The notes under the pieces are model-generated. The model saw only the letters and a list, made by a program, of their open reading frames with translations. It was not told the DNA's origin and made no database searches. This document shows positions 34,285-43,750 of a stretch of 64,000 bases of DNA, in pieces. Made by a program: the position numbers and the translations under genes. Positions within the stretch are counted from its first letter, which is position 1. Every line of letters begins with the position of its first letter. Origin of the DNA: Streptomyces africanus (lineage in GTDB: Bacteria; Actinomycetota; Actinomycetes; Streptomycetales; Streptomycetaceae); contig NZ_MUKA01000075.1 in assembly GCF_002150735.1 (NCBI RefSeq), positions 51,918 through 115,917 of the forward strand, given 5' to 3'.

Positions 34285-35204
34285 CGTCGACGACAGACAT
34301 GGCCGGGCACCCGGACGTCGCGGAGATCTCCGACCTCACCGAGGGCCTCCTCTCACCGTCCCGGAGCACCGACGTACGTCGGCACCTGGACGAGTGCGAA
34401 CTCTGCGCGGACGTCTACGCCTCCCTGGAGGAGATCCGCGGGCTGCTCGGCACACTGCCGGGCCCGCCGCGCATGCCCGCCGACGTCGCAGGCCGCATCG
34501 ATGCCGCCCTCGCCGCCGAGGCCCTGCTGAACGCCACGGGGCCGGAGACCGCAGAGCGTCAGATGCCGGTGAGCACCCCCCGTTCCACGTCCGAGAACGA
34601 CAGCGGTGCGCATGTTTCACGTGAAACATCGACGCCCGCCGACCGGCCCGCCGGCCGTCCTCGCTCTTCCACCACCGGCCCGGGCCGCAAGGGCCGCACG
34701 CGGAACAGGCGCCGGAGGATCGCCGTTCTGGGGACCGTCTTCACCGTCGCCGCCCTGGGACTGGGCTCGGTCCTGCTGTCGTCGCTCGGCGACGGCAAGC
34801 CCTCGCATGAAACGGCGAGCGGACCGCCGACCGCCCCTGCGGACACCTTCTCCGCGGGAAAGCTCGAGAAGCAGGTCACCGATCTTCTGGCGGACAAGCA
34901 GACCAAGAAGGGCGGCTCCCGCACCCCCTTCGGCGCGGAGACCGCCCCCGCCCCCAACCATCCTCAGGTCTTCCGGGAGCCCACCGTTCCGGGCTGCGTC
35001 CGTGACGGCATCGGGCGTAAGGACTCGGCCCTCGCCGTCGAGAACGGCAGGTACCAGGGGAAGAAGGCCATGCTGGTGCTGCTCCCCGACGCATCCGACA
35101 CCACTCGGATCACTGCCTACATCGTCGACGCGACCTGTGTGGATCATGCCGCGGCCGACACCAAGGGCAAGGTCCTTCTCCAGCGCTCGTACCCGTCCGC
35201 CTGA
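34281..35204 (+). CDS. Zinc-finger anti-sigma factor, cognate of SigM
   Basis: 307 residues. The N-terminal ZAS motif His35-x3-Cys39-x2-Cys42 (RRHLDECELC) binds the sigma factor. A linker, one membrane helix (about 146-165, IAVLGTVFTVAALGLGSVLL) and an extracytoplasmic domain of about 140 residues follow. It should hold SigM inactive at the membrane until a signal acts. The GTG at 34281 overlaps the sigM stop. A perfect parS is embedded in the linker coding sequence. Confidence 0.9.
   Translation: MTSTTDMAGHPDVAEISDLTEGLLSPSRSTDVRRHLDECELCADVYASLEEIRGLLGTLPGPPRMPADVAGRIDAALAAEALLNATGPETAERQMPVSTPRSTSENDSGAHVSRETSTPADRPAGRPRSSTTGPGRKGRTRNRRRRIAVLGTVFTVAALGLGSVLLSSLGDGKPSHETASGPPTAPADTFSAGKLEKQVTDLLADKQTKKGGSRTPFGAETAPAPNHPQVFREPTVPGCVRDGIGRKDSALAVENGRYQGKKAMLVLLPDASDTTRITAYIVDATCVDHAAADTKGKVLLQRSYPSA
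34614..34627. promoter_or_regulatory. parS (perfect), inside the anti-sigma gene
   Basis: Exact GTTTCACGTGAAAC, read in frame as Val-Ser-Arg-Glu-Thr (residues 112-116) in the flexible linker. Confidence 0.95.
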
Positions 35205-35274
35205 GCCACGTCTTCGTCTTCACTCTGCGCGGTACCCGGCACAGGGCCGCATCTCCGTGTGCCCGGACACAGCG

Positions 35275-35300
35275 GGAATGCTCGCCCCTTAGGATCCGTT
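35275..35300 (+). promoter_or_regulatory. SigR-type promoter of trxBA
   Basis: GGAAT (35275-35279), exactly 18 bp, then GTT (35298-35300). This is the consensus of the Streptomyces disulfide-stress sigma factor SigR. It lies about 72 bp upstream of the trxB start. Confidence 0.85.
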
Positions 35301-35371
35301 GGGTGGGGTGAGAGCTCCGAGAGAAGCTCCCACCGGTCGAACGACGCAGTCCAGAGACGAGGAATCAAGCC

Positions 35372-36340
35372 GTGAGCGACGTCCGTAACGTGATCATCAT
35401 CGGCTCCGGGCCCGCCGGCTATACGGCGGCGCTCTACACCGCGCGCGCGTCGCTGAAGCCACTGGTGTTCGAGGGCGCCGTCACCGCCGGCGGTGCGCTC
35501 ATGAACACCACCGACGTGGAGAACTTCCCGGGCTTCCAGGACGGCATCATGGGCCCCGAGCTCATGGACAACATGCGCGCCCAGGCGGAGCGCTTCGGTG
35601 CCGAGCTCGTCCCGGACGACATCGTCGCCGTCGACCTGACCGGTGAGATCAAGACCGTCACGGACACGGCCGGTACCGTCCACCGGGCCAAGGCCGTCAT
35701 CGTCGCCACCGGATCGCAGCACCGCAAGCTCGGTCTGCCGAACGAGGACGCCCTCTCCGGCCGTGGGGTGTCCTGGTGCGCCACCTGTGACGGGTTCTTC
35801 TTCAAGGACCAGGACATCGCCGTGATCGGTGGTGGCGACACCGCCATGGAGGAGGCCACCTTCCTCTCGCGGTTCGCCAAGTCCGTGACCGTCGTCCACC
35901 GCCGCGACACCCTGCGCGCCTCCAAGGCCATGCAGGAGCGCGCCTTCGCCGACCCGAAGATCACGTTCGTGTGGGACAGCGAGGTCGCCGAGATCCAGGG
36001 CGACCCGAAGCTCTCCGGTCTGAAGCTGCGCAACCTCAAGACCGGCGAGCTGTCGGACCTGCCGGTGACCGGTCTCTTCATCGCCATCGGCCACGACCCC
36101 CGCACCGAGCTCTTCAAGGGTCAGCTCGACCTGGACGACGAGGGCTACCTGAAGGTGACCGCCCCGTCGACGCGCACGAACCTGACCGGTGTCTTCGGTG
36201 CCGGCGACGTGGTCGACCACACCTACCGTCAGGCGATCACCGCGGCGGGTACCGGCTGCTCCGCTGCTCTCGACGCCGAGCGCTACCTCGCCGCCCTCGC
36301 GGACGAGGAGCAGGCCGAGCCCGAGAAGACCTCCGTCTGA
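35372..36340 (+). CDS. trxB: Thioredoxin reductase
   Basis: 322 residues. FAD-binding [20 protein letters not shown] at the N-terminus, the redox pair in WCATCDG (about residues 135-141), and the NADPH-binding [12 protein letters not shown]. It uses NADPH to reduce thioredoxin. The GTG at 35372 follows GACGAGGAA. It is 45 bp upstream of trxA and expressed from a SigR-type promoter. Confidence 0.98.
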   Translation: MSDVRNVIIIGSGPAGYTAALYTARASLKPLVFEGAVTAGGALMNTTDVENFPGFQDGIMGPELMDNMRAQAERFGAELVPDDIVAVDLTGEIKTVTDTAGTVHRAKAVIVATGSQHRKLGLPNEDALSGRGVSWCATCDGFFFKDQDIAVIGGGDTAMEEATFLSRFAKSVTVVHRRDTLRASKAMQERAFADPKITFVWDSEVAEIQGDPKLSGLKLRNLKTGELSDLPVTGLFIAIGHDPRTELFKGQLDLDDEGYLKVTAPSTRTNLTGVFGAGDVVDHTYRQAITAAGTGCSAALDAERYLAALADEEQAEPEKTSV

Positions 36341-36385
36341 CCTCTCCCTACCCGCCCCACGCAACAACCAGTTAAGGAGCCCGCC

Positions 36386-36718
36386 GTGGCCGGCACCCTG
36401 AAGAATGTGACCGACGACTCCTTCGAGCAGGACGTCCTCAAGAGCGACAAGCCCGTGCTGGTGGACTTCTGGGCCGCCTGGTGCGGTCCGTGCCGCCAGA
36501 TCGCGCCGTCCCTCGAGGCGATCGCCTCCGAGTACGGCGACAAGATCGAGATCGTCAAGCTGAACATCGACGAGAACCCGGGTACGGCCGCCAAGTACGG
36601 CGTCATGTCCATCCCGACCCTGAACGTCTACCAGGGTGGCGAGGTCGCCAAGACCATCGTGGGCGCCAAGCCGAAGGCCGCGATCGTTCGCGACCTCGAG
36701 GAGTTCATCGCCGAGTGA
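36386..36718 (+). CDS. trxA: Thioredoxin
   Basis: 110 residues. The active site is WCGPC (about residues 32-36) in VDFWAAWCGPCRQIAP, and the cis-proline lies in SIPTLNVYQGG. It is a cytoplasmic disulfide reductant fed by TrxB. The GTG at 36386 follows AAGGAG. A parS and then a strong terminator follow. Confidence 0.98.
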   Translation: MAGTLKNVTDDSFEQDVLKSDKPVLVDFWAAWCGPCRQIAPSLEAIASEYGDKIEIVKLNIDENPGTAAKYGVMSIPTLNVYQGGEVAKTIVGAKPKAAIVRDLEEFIAE

Positions 36719-36748
36719 ACCGGCGGTGCCGTCTGAGCGACGGTGCAT

Positions 36749-36762
36749 GTTTCACGTGAAAC
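36749..36762. promoter_or_regulatory. parS (perfect)
   Basis: Exact GTTTCACGTGAAAC between the trxA stop and its terminator. Confidence 0.95.
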
Positions 36763-36763
36763 A

Positions 36764-36797
36764 CGAATGGGCCAACCCGTAAGGGTTGGCCCATTCG
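36764..36797. terminator. Terminator of trxBA, shared with the convergent GNAT gene
   Basis: A 15-bp perfect stem (36764-36778 with 36783-36797), GTAA loop, followed by TTT. Confidence 0.9.
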
Positions 36798-36811
36798 TTT
36801 GAGTGCCTGCC

Positions 36812-37429
36812 CTACAGCGGCCGCAGCGCCGGCTCCTTCTGTACGGCTCCCAGGAGCCGGTCCAGGGCCATCTCGACGTCTTCCTTCCAGGAGAGCGTCG
36901 ACCGCAGCTCCAGCCTCAGCCGGGGATAGGTGGGGTGCTGCCGGACCGTCTTGAAGCCCACCGCCAGGAGGTGGTCGGCGGGCAGCACACAGGCCGGTTC
37001 CTTCCAACACGCATCCCCGAACGCCTCGATCGCTTTGAACCCGCGCCGCAGCAGGTCCTTGGCGACCGTCTGGACCATCACCCGGCCGAGTCCCTGCCCC
37101 TGGTACCCCGGCACGATGAACGCGGTCATCAGCTGAACAGCGTCGGGGGAGACGGGACTCGTGGGGAACGCCGTGGAGCGCGGGACATAGGCGGGAGGCG
37201 CGTAGAGCACGAAGCCCACCGGCACGTCATCGACGTACACGACCCGACCGCAGGATCCCCAGTCCAGCAGAACGGCCGAGATCCAGGCTTCCTTCTCCAG
37301 AGCGGACTCACCCGCCTTTAGCGCGGCCTCACCGCTGACCGGGTCGAGCTCCCAGAAGACACACGACCGGCAGCGCTTGGGAAGGTCCTGAAGGTTGTCC
37401 AACGTGAGCGGTACGAGCCGGCGCCCCAT
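36812..37429 (-). CDS. GNAT-family N-acetyltransferase
   Basis: 205 residues. A Cys-containing N-terminus (LPKRCRSCVFWELDP) precedes the GNAT core with the acetyl-CoA loop PGYQGQGLGRVMVQ (about 107-120). The ATG at 37429 follows GAGGAT. It lies between trxA and parB, where other Streptomyces carry the same gene. The substrate is unknown. Confidence 0.85.
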   Translation of the reverse strand: MGRRLVPLTLDNLQDLPKRCRSCVFWELDPVSGEAALKAGESALEKEAWISAVLLDWGSCGRVVYVDDVPVGFVLYAPPAYVPRSTAFPTSPVSPDAVQLMTAFIVPGYQGQGLGRVMVQTVAKDLLRRGFKAIEAFGDACWKEPACVLPADHLLAVGFKTVRQHPTYPRLRLELRSTLSWKEDVEMALDRLLGAVQKEPALRPL

Positions 37430-37575
37430 GAAGGCTGATCCTCGCTTCCTTCGCCTGCCGCGTCGCGGGCGGCTGTGAGAACGCTCCGTTCCCTGAGGAG
37501 ACTGCCGATGAACCCACCGACCGCTCCCAGCCCCAAACCGGCGCTCACCAGTCCGGTGCGGCTCATCGTTCGCAT
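37318..37575 (-). CDS. Possible small membrane protein overlapping the GNAT start
   Basis: An 85-residue frame starting MRTMSRTGLVSAGLGLGAVG, with one hydrophobic segment and a good GAGGAAGGCAGGGG ribosome site. GC at third positions is high over the first 50 codons. The last 112 bp overlap the GNAT gene in another frame, so the 3' half may be coincidental. No family is recognised. Confidence 0.35.
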   Translation of the reverse strand: MRTMSRTGLVSAGLGLGAVGGFIGSLLRERSVLTAARDAAGEGSEDQPSWGAGSYRSRWTTFRTFPSAAGRVSSGSSTRSAVRPR

Positions 37576-37747
37576 GGCCCCTGCCTTCCTCTCAGAGGTG
37601 CTGCCGGGTGGTTGCGCCATATCCGAACGCATCGTATCCACGATGCGATTCCATCGATACCGCCAGAAAGGAAAGAGCAGGCCACGTTCCGGCACACACC
37701 GGACATGGCCCGCTCCGTCATCCATAACAGCGGCTCCCGCCGGAGGC

Positions 37748-38848
37748 TCAGGACTCGTTCTCCTCGGAGTCACCCTCCAAGAGGCTCTTCTGCAGAACCG
37801 GCCCCTCGCCAGGAGCGAGTGAGCCGAGGATCCGCTCAAGGTCCTCCATGGAGGCGAACTCGACGGTGATCTTGCCCTTCTTCTGCCCCAGGTCGACCTT
37901 CACCCGCGTCTCGAAGCGGTCCGAGAGCCGTGTGGCGAGATCGGACAGCGCGGGAGAGACGCGAGCACCGGCGCGCGGGCCCTTGGGCTTCTGGGCCTTC
38001 TGGGGACGCGACCCCATCAGGGTCACGATCTCCTCGACGGCCCGAACCGACAGCCCCTCGGCCACGATGCGGTGGGCGAGCCGGTCCTGCTCCTCCGAGT
38101 CCTCGACGGACAGCAGGGCCCGGGCGTGACCGGCGGAGAGCACCCCGGCGGCGACCCGACGCTGCACCGCCGGAGAAAGCTTCAGCAGGCGCAGGGTGTT
38201 GGAGACCTGTGGGCGGGATCGGCCGATACGGTCCGCCAGCTGGTCGTGCGTGCAGTTGAAGTCCCGCAGCAACTGGTCGTAGGCGGCTGCCTCTTCCAGC
38301 GGGTTCAGCTGGGCGCGGTGCAGGTTCTCCAGCAGAGCGTCCAGGAGGAGCTTCTCGTCCTCCGTGGCGCGCACGATCGCCGGGATCGCCTCCAGCCCCG
38401 CCTCGCGGCAGGCCCTCCAGCGGCGCTCGCCCATGATGAGCTCGTACTGGGCGGGACCCACCTGCCGTACGACGACCGGCTGGAGGAGCCCCACTTCCTT
38501 GATGGAGGTGATGAGCTCGGCCAGCGCGTCCTCGTCGAAGACCTCACGCGGCTGCCGCGGGTTCGGCGTGATGGAGTCGAGGGGGATCTCGGCGAAGTGC
38601 GCACCGACGGGCGCCGCAGGCGTGGCGGGAGCACTGGGCTGCGCCGGCTCCTCTGTTTCACGTGAAACATGCGGCAGGGTCGCCACCTTCGCCGCGGCCA
38701 CCCCACGGTCGTTCGGCAGCACGGGCACTGCCGCGGGGGACGTGGAAGCGGCGCCCCCTGCCGCAGCCTGGGCCACCGACTTCTCCGTCGGCGCAGCAGG
38801 GATCAGTGCGCCGAGTCCACGGCCCAGCCCCCTCCGTCGCTCGCTCAC
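37748..38848 (-). CDS. parB: Chromosome-partitioning protein ParB
   Basis: 366 residues. The N-terminal [15 protein letters not shown] binds ParA. The CTPase/clamp domain has [14 protein letters not shown] and GERRWRAC (about residues 96-148), and the HTH includes [17 protein letters not shown]. The C-terminal dimerisation domain is [19 protein letters not shown]. ParB loads at parS and spreads. Its GTG start overlaps the parA stop by four bases. A parS lies inside its own N-terminal coding region. Confidence 0.97.
   Translation of the reverse strand: MSERRRGLGRGLGALIPAAPTEKSVAQAAAGGAASTSPAAVPVLPNDRGVAAAKVATLPHVSRETEEPAQPSAPATPAAPVGAHFAEIPLDSITPNPRQPREVFDEDALAELITSIKEVGLLQPVVVRQVGPAQYELIMGERRWRACREAGLEAIPAIVRATEDEKLLLDALLENLHRAQLNPLEEAAAYDQLLRDFNCTHDQLADRIGRSRPQVSNTLRLLKLSPAVQRRVAAGVLSAGHARALLSVEDSEEQDRLAHRIVAEGLSVRAVEEIVTLMGSRPQKAQKPKGPRAGARVSPALSDLATRLSDRFETRVKVDLGQKKGKITVEFASMEDLERILGSLAPGEGPVLQKSLLEGDSEENES
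38655..38668. promoter_or_regulatory. parS (perfect), inside parB
   Basis: Exact GTTTCACGTGAAAC, read on the minus strand as Val-Ser-Arg-Glu-Thr in the disordered N-terminal region of ParB. Confidence 0.95.
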
Positions 38849-39921
38849 TGAATGCCCTCCACCATGCTCGGGTCGTTCTGCTGTGCGCCGATATGGGCGT
38901 GCGTCGCGTCATAGCTGATACCGACGCCCTTCAGCGCGATCTCTCGTGCCGCCTCAAGATAAGAGAGGGCACCACTCGATCCAGGATCGTAAGTCAGGAC
39001 CGTCTGCCCATAACTCGGTGCCTCCGAGATACGGACGGACCTGGGAATGCTCGTCCGCAGCACCTCGTCGCCGAAGTGGGTGCGCACCTCTTCCGCGACC
39101 TGGGACGCGAGCCGCGTCCGGCCGTCGTACATGGTGAGGAGGATGGTCGACACATGCAGGGCGGGGTTGAGGTGCCCCCGCACAAGGTCGACGTTACGCA
39201 GCAACTGTCCCAGGCCTTCCAGCGCGTAGTACTCGCACTGGATCGGGATCAGAACCTCCTGGCCCGCCACCAACGCATTGACCGTCAGGAGGCCGAGCGA
39301 GGGCGGACAGTCGATGAGGATGTAGTCCAGCGGCTGTTCGTACGCCTGGATGGCGCGCTGCAGCCGGCTCTCCCGTGCCACCAGGGACACCAGCTCGATC
39401 TCCGCACCGGCGAGATCGATCGTGGCAGGGGCACAGAAGAGGCCCTCGACATCGGGGACCGGCTGGACGACCTCGGAGAGCGGCTTGCTCTCCACCAACA
39501 CGTCGTAGATGGACGGGACTTCGGCGTGATGGTCGATGCCCAGCGCGGTGGACGCATTGCCCTGTGGGTCGAGGTCGACCACCAGAACCCGGCCACCATG
39601 CAGGGCCAGCGATGCGGCAAGGTTGACGGTCGTCGTCGTCTTGCCCACACCGCCCTTCTGGTTGGCGACCACCATGATTCGGGTCTGCTCGGGCCGTGGC
39701 AGGCCCTCGCCGGCTCGGCCTAGAGCCTCCACCGCCAGTTGGGCAGCACGACCGATGGGAGTGTCGTCCATCGGAGGCGGTGTTTCACGTGAAACATCCG
39801 CCCCCATCGACTCGGTACGGGGACCGGGGACCGGATCGGTCATCGGTCCCGCGATGTTGGCGTCGGACCGCAAGGATTCACTCTCCTCGACTTCAGGCTC
39901 GCAATGAACAGAGCCTCCCAT
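38845..39921 (-). CDS. parA: Chromosome-partitioning ATPase ParA
   Basis: 358 residues from the ATG at 39921. An N-terminal extension of about 80 residues precedes the deviant Walker [12 protein letters not shown], Walker A' region [11 protein letters not shown] and Walker [11 protein letters not shown]. It polymerises or binds DNA with ATP and moves ParB-parS complexes, notably in sporulating hyphae. The start is uncertain. The frame is open to a GTG inside a parS (40095), but DnaA boxes at 39958-39984 suggest non-coding DNA there. The ATG at 39843 is another option. Confidence 0.93.
   Translation of the reverse strand: MGGSVHCEPEVEESESLRSDANIAGPMTDPVPGPRTESMGADVSRETPPPMDDTPIGRAAQLAVEALGRAGEGLPRPEQTRIMVVANQKGGVGKTTTTVNLAASLALHGGRVLVVDLDPQGNASTALGIDHHAEVPSIYDVLVESKPLSEVVQPVPDVEGLFCAPATIDLAGAEIELVSLVARESRLQRAIQAYEQPLDYILIDCPPSLGLLTVNALVAGQEVLIPIQCEYYALEGLGQLLRNVDLVRGHLNPALHVSTILLTMYDGRTRLASQVAEEVRTHFGDEVLRTSIPRSVRISEAPSYGQTVLTYDPGSSGALSYLEAAREIALKGVGISYDATHAHIGAQQNDPSMVEGIQ
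39782..39795. promoter_or_regulatory. parS (perfect), inside parA
   Basis: Exact GTTTCACGTGAAAC, read on the minus strand as Val-Ser-Arg-Glu-Thr in the ParA N-terminal extension. Confidence 0.95.
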
Positions 39922-39957
39922 GTCTTCGGGGTCGTGAACCAGTGAGGCCTTCCGTTC

Positions 39958-39984
39958 TGTGGAGAAATCCACCTCTGTGGACAA
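39958..39984. promoter_or_regulatory. DnaA-box pair in the parA leader
   Basis: TGTGGACAA (39976-39984) is a perfect DnaA box in reverse orientation. TGTGGAGAA (39958-39966) has one mismatch. They lie 37-63 bp upstream of the chosen parA start. Confidence 0.6.
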
Positions 39985-40079
39985 CTCAGTTCCCTCATCG
40001 AGTGACCCGAGAGGCTTTCGGTCGCGGGGTTCGGCCGCAGCGCGGCCACGACTGATGATGCCGTGCAGCAGTGAGCGAC

Positions 40080-40093
40080 GTTTCACGTGAAAC
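40080..40093. promoter_or_regulatory. parS (perfect) upstream of parA
   Basis: Exact GTTTCACGTGAAAC about 160 bp upstream of the chosen parA start, inside the presumed parAB promoter region. Confidence 0.95.
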
Positions 40094-40198
40094 ACGATGC
40101 ACAGCAGCCGGGGCCGAACTGCCGCGACACTCCGGCTTGCGTACGTTTGGCAGCTTGTGTGGAGTACGTCTCGTCTTCAGGACGGCCTCAGGACGGCC

Positions 40199-40915
40199 TC
40201 AGCGTCGTCGGCGGGCGCGCCCCGTCCGAGCCGCCTTGGCGCGCTTCGCCGCGAAGCGCACCCCGCCGGGACTCTCCCCGACCTCCACCCGTACGACCGT
40301 GGACATCGGATCCACCACGCCCTCACCGACATGCAGGATGGACGTCTCCACCGCACCCAGCTTGCTGAGAGCCGCTGACGCGCTCTTCAGCTCTTCCTCG
40401 GCGGTGTCGCCCTTGAGCGCGAGCATTTCCCCGTACGGCCGCAGCAGGGGGATACCCCATGTGGCGAGGCGGTCGAGGGGCGCGACAGCCCGGGCCGTCA
40501 CGACGTGGACGGGCTGGATCTTCCCCATGACCTCCTCGGCCCGGCCGCGCACCACGGTCACATGATCGAGACCGAGCAGTTCCACGACCTCGCTGAGGAA
40601 GTTGGTGCGCCGCAGCAGCGGCTCCAGCAGCGTGATCTTCAGGTCCTCCCGGACCAGCGCCAGCGGAATGCCGGGCAGGCCCGCGCCCGAGCCGACATCG
40701 CACACCGTCACGCCCTCGGGCACGACCTCCGAGAGCACCGCGCAGTTCAGCAGGTGCCGCTCCCACAGGCGGGGCACTTCACGCGGGCCGATGAGACCGC
40801 GCTGCACGCCCGCCTCAGCGAGCAGCTCGGCGTACCGCACCGCATCCGCGAAGCGATCACCGAACACCTCGCGCGCTTGCTCGGGCGCGGGGGGAAGCTC
40901 CGCTGCCTCCGTCAC
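40199..40915 (-). CDS. rsmG: 16S rRNA (guanine-527 N7) methyltransferase RsmG
   Basis: 238 residues. The S-adenosylmethionine motif is CDVGSGAGLPGIPLAL (about residues 71-86), and the NPPF-like region is replaced by the family's VTARAVAPLDRLATWG. It methylates G527 of 16S rRNA; loss of such enzymes gives low-level streptomycin resistance. The C-terminus is Arg-rich. The GTG start is at 40915. It sits between jag and parA as in most actinobacteria. Confidence 0.96.
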   Translation of the reverse strand: MTEAAELPPAPEQAREVFGDRFADAVRYAELLAEAGVQRGLIGPREVPRLWERHLLNCAVLSEVVPEGVTVCDVGSGAGLPGIPLALVREDLKITLLEPLLRRTNFLSEVVELLGLDHVTVVRGRAEEVMGKIQPVHVVTARAVAPLDRLATWGIPLLRPYGEMLALKGDTAEEELKSASAALSKLGAVETSILHVGEGVVDPMSTVVRVEVGESPGGVRFAAKRAKAARTGRARRRR

Positions 40916-40993
40916 GGGGGACCGTCCTTCCGTACCGCGTCAGCGCACGCGCGCCGACACCAGAACCACCAGAACTATCAGGCTGACAAAGTT

Positions 40994-41022
40994 CGGCCCC
41001 GCCTGCGCAACAGACGGGGCCG
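40994..41022 (-). terminator. Candidate hairpin between jag and rsmG
   Basis: An 8-bp GC stem (40994-41001 with 41015-41022) with a 13-nt loop, 18 bp beyond the jag stop. It may attenuate transcription into rsmG. Confidence 0.45.
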
Positions 41023-41039
41023 GGGAACGTGGGGGCCGA

Positions 41040-41552
41040 TCAGGCGGGAAGTACGACGACGAAGCGCTGCGGCTCCTCGCCCTCGGACTCGCTGCGCAGG
41101 CCCGCGGCCTTGACCGCGTCGTGCACGACCTTGCGCTCGAACGGCGTCATCGGGTCCAGCTTCACGGCCTCACCGCTGCTCTTGGCCTCGGCGGCGGCCT
41201 TGGCGCCCAGCTCGGACAGCTCGGAGCGCTTCCGGGCGCGGTATCCCGCGATGTCGAGCATCAGCCGGCTGCGGTCACCGGTCTCACGGTGCACGGCCAG
41301 ACGGGTGAGCTCCTGGAGCGCCTCCAGCACCTCACCGTCACGGCCGACCAGCTTCTGGAGGTCGCGGCTGCCCGTGTCGCTGATGATCGAGACAGAGGCA
41401 CGGTCGGCCTCGACGTCCATGTCGATGTCGCCGTCGAGGTCGGCGATGTCGAGCAGACCCTCCAGGTAGTCCGCCGCGATCTCGCCCTCCTGCTCCAGGC
41501 GGGTCAGGGTGTCTGCACCCTCGGCAGCGGCGGAGGTGGTGCCTTCCGTCAC
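41040..41552 (-). CDS. jag: Jag/KhpB RNA-binding protein
   Basis: 170 residues. A KH-like domain holds LVGRDGEVLEALQELTRLAV (about residues 68-87), and an R3H domain has FERKVVHDAVKAAG with the Arg-x3-His core. The acidic N-terminus binds no obvious motif. The family binds RNA and influences cell-wall synthesis and membrane insertion. It is 15 bp downstream of yidC. The GTG start is at 41552. Confidence 0.95.
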   Translation of the reverse strand: MTEGTTSAAAEGADTLTRLEQEGEIAADYLEGLLDIADLDGDIDMDVEADRASVSIISDTGSRDLQKLVGRDGEVLEALQELTRLAVHRETGDRSRLMLDIAGYRARKRSELSELGAKAAAEAKSSGEAVKLDPMTPFERKVVHDAVKAAGLRSESEGEEPQRFVVVLPA

Positions 41553-41567
41553 GGGATGGACTCCTTC

Positions 41568-42845
41568 TTACTTCTTGGACGGGGACTTGGGCCGCTGCGG
41601 ACCCTTGCGCTGTCCGGACTGGGCCTTGCTGCGGGTGCCGCTGCCGGACTTCGCGCCGCCCTTCTTGGCAGCGGCGGCGGGCTTGGCGTCCTCGGGCTCG
41701 TCGGACTTGGTGAGCGACGTCTTCTGCTCGGACTCCTCGGCGGCCTTGCCGGCAGCGGACTGGCGCTGTGCCTTGGTCTGCCGCTTGGGCTGCTGACGCT
41801 TCGGCGTGCCGGTGGTGGTCGGCGTACCGTCCTCGGCCTCGACGGCAGCGGCGGTGTCGCTCTTGATCACGGTGCCGTCGGTCTGAGCGGCGAGGCCTGC
41901 CTTGCTGAGGCCGTTGATGAACTTGCGCTCGAACTCGTTGCGGTCGCGTCCCTTGGCGACGATCGCCTTCACGATGACCTTGTCACGGCGCCGGCTGACC
42001 TTGCCGTTCGTGGTGACGTGCTTGTGCAGGCGCTCCAGGTACGCGGCCTGGGCCTTGGACCCCGGGGTCGGGTTGTTGTGGATGACGTACATCTGCTGGC
42101 CCATGGTCCACACGTTGGTGGTCAGCCAGTAGACGAGGACACCGACCGGGAAGTTGATACCGAAGACGGCGAACATGACGGGGAAGACGTACATCAGCAT
42201 CTTCTGCTGCTGCATGAACGGCGTCTTCACCGTGGTGTCGACGTTCTTCGTCATCAGCTGGCGCTGGGTGAAGAACTGCGACGCCGACATCAGGACGATC
42301 ATGATGGCGGTGACCACGCGCACGTCGGTGAGGGAGGCACCGAGTGCTTCTACCTTCGACGAGCTGTCGGTGAACTTCGCCGCCAGCGGCGCACCGAAGA
42401 TATGCGCCTTCTGCGCACTCTCCAGCAGGCTCTTGTTGATCACGCCGATGGTGTCGCCCGTGGCGATGCCGTTGAGCACGTGGTACAGGGCGAAGAAGAA
42501 CGGCGACTGCGCCAGGATGGGAAGGCACGAGGAGAGCGGGTTGGTGCCCGTCTCCTTGTACAGCTTCATCATCTCTTCGGACTGACGCTGCTTGTCGTTC
42601 TTGTAGCGCTCCTGGATCTTCTTCATCTCGGGCTGCAGCGTCTGCATGGCCCGGGTCGACTTGATCTGCTTCACGAAGAGCGGGATCAGGCAGATACGGA
42701 TCAGGATCACCAGGGACACGATCGACAGGCCCCAGGCCCACCCGGTGTCGGGGCCGAAGATGGCGCCGTACACCGAGTGGAACTGGACGATGACCCAGGA
42801 GACGGGTGTGGTGATGAAGCTGAAGAGGCTGGCAATCGTGTCCAC
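41568..42845 (-). CDS. yidC: Membrane protein insertase YidC
   Basis: 425 residues with five hydrophobic segments. The core Arg in the groove is within [20 protein letters not shown], and the conserved [11 protein letters not shown] and [16 protein letters not shown] helices are clear. The cytoplasmic tail of about 120 residues is Lys/Ala-rich and likely touches the ribosome. It inserts proteins alone or with Sec. The GTG start at 42845 follows yidD by 3 bp. Confidence 0.97.
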   Translation of the reverse strand: MDTIASLFSFITTPVSWVIVQFHSVYGAIFGPDTGWAWGLSIVSLVILIRICLIPLFVKQIKSTRAMQTLQPEMKKIQERYKNDKQRQSEEMMKLYKETGTNPLSSCLPILAQSPFFFALYHVLNGIATGDTIGVINKSLLESAQKAHIFGAPLAAKFTDSSSKVEALGASLTDVRVVTAIMIVLMSASQFFTQRQLMTKNVDTTVKTPFMQQQKMLMYVFPVMFAVFGINFPVGVLVYWLTTNVWTMGQQMYVIHNNPTPGSKAQAAYLERLHKHVTTNGKVSRRRDKVIVKAIVAKGRDRNEFERKFINGLSKAGLAAQTDGTVIKSDTAAAVEAEDGTPTTTGTPKRQQPKRQTKAQRQSAAGKAAEESEQKTSLTKSDEPEDAKPAAAAKKGGAKSGSGTRSKAQSGQRKGPQRPKSPSKK

Positions 42846-42848
42846 TAA

Positions 42849-43223
42849 TCATGCTCCTTGGGCATGGGACGGTGTCTCTGCGGCCGGGCTCGAAGGACTC
42901 GGGGGACTTGCGGGAGAAGTCTGTCCTTCGATGTCCGGGTCGGCGGCGGAGGGCCCGCCCTTGCGTGCACGCCACGCGTTACGCAGCATTTCGTGCCACC
43001 GCGGGCGCTTGCGCGGCGGGACATGGTCCACACCACCCAGCGACCACGGGTTGCACCGCAGGATGCGCCAGGCCGTGAGTGCCGTTCCCTTGATGGCACC
43101 GTGCCGGTCGATGGCCGTGAAGCCGTAGTGGGAGCACGATGGGTAGTACTTGCAGACCGGCCCCAGCAGCGGACTGATCGTCCACTGGTAGAGCTTGATC
43201 AGAGCAAGCAGCGGGTACTTCAT
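42849..43223 (-). CDS. yidD: Membrane protein insertion efficiency factor YidD
   Basis: 124 residues, longer than the usual 70-90 because of a Pro/Ser-rich C-terminal tail. The family core [20 protein letters not shown] with CSHYG is at the N-terminus. It overlaps the rnpA stop by four bases. It helps YidC, encoded just downstream, by an unclear route. Confidence 0.95.
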   Translation of the reverse strand: MKYPLLALIKLYQWTISPLLGPVCKYYPSCSHYGFTAIDRHGAIKGTALTAWRILRCNPWSLGGVDHVPPRKRPRWHEMLRNAWRARKGGPSAADPDIEGQTSPASPPSPSSPAAETPSHAQGA

Positions 43224-43591
43224 CGCGCGCCCCCTCCCAGCAGCCGCTGGAGGGCGGCGTCCAGGTCTCGGGCCAGCTGTGCGTGGTCGGCGTCGCCCGC
43301 ACCGGGCAGCGCTCGTACCACTACCAGGCTACCGGGGGGCAGCTGGGCGACTCTGTCGCGCATCAGATGGCGAAGCCTGCGCTTCACTTTGTTGCGTACG
43401 ACCGCCCCGCCCACGGCTTTGCTCACGACGAAACCCGCACGCGTCGGGGGAGCGCTCTCCCCAGGCGCATGCGGGTCCGTTGCACCGCTACGAAGGTGGA
43501 CGACGAGGTGCGGACGTCCTGCCCGGCGTCCTCGCCGTACCGCGGTCGCGAAGTCCTCGCGCCGCCTCAGCCGGTTCTCGGTGGGCAGCAC
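43220..43591 (-). CDS. rnpA: Ribonuclease P protein component
   Basis: 123 residues. The RNA-binding signature is [16 protein letters not shown] (about residues 63-78). With the catalytic RNA, encoded elsewhere, it trims tRNA 5' ends. The GTG start is at 43591, 21 bp after rpmH, and its stop overlaps yidD. Confidence 0.96.
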   Translation of the reverse strand: MLPTENRLRRREDFATAVRRGRRAGRPHLVVHLRSGATDPHAPGESAPPTRAGFVVSKAVGGAVVRNKVKRRLRHLMRDRVAQLPPGSLVVVRALPGAGDADHAQLARDLDAALQRLLGGGAR

Positions 43592-43612
43592 GACGTCATG
43601 ACCTGACCGGGA

Positions 43613-43750
43613 TCAGGCGGACAGACGGGCGCGACCCTTGCCACGGCGGGACGCGAGAATCGCGCGGCCGGCACGGGTGCGCATACGCAGCCGGAAGCCG
43701 TGGGTCTTCGCGCGACGACGGTTGTTCGGCTGGAAGGTGCGCTTGCTCAC
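43613..43750 (-). CDS. rpmH: 50S ribosomal protein L34
   Basis: 45 residues, beginning [20 protein letters not shown] and ending GKGRARLSA. This is the standard L34 length and sequence. The GTG at 43750 follows TGGAG. It is the first gene of the minus-strand operon rpmH-rnpA-yidD-yidC-jag, divergent from dnaA. Confidence 0.98.
   Translation of the reverse strand: MSKRTFQPNNRRRAKTHGFRLRMRTRAGRAILASRRGKGRARLSA

Noticed and set aside
39922..40095. Extended ParA N-terminus starting at the GTG in parS 40080-40093
   Set aside because: The segment contains DnaA boxes and a regulatory parS, and the encoded residues have no family support; an internal ATG is preferred, although this is not certain.
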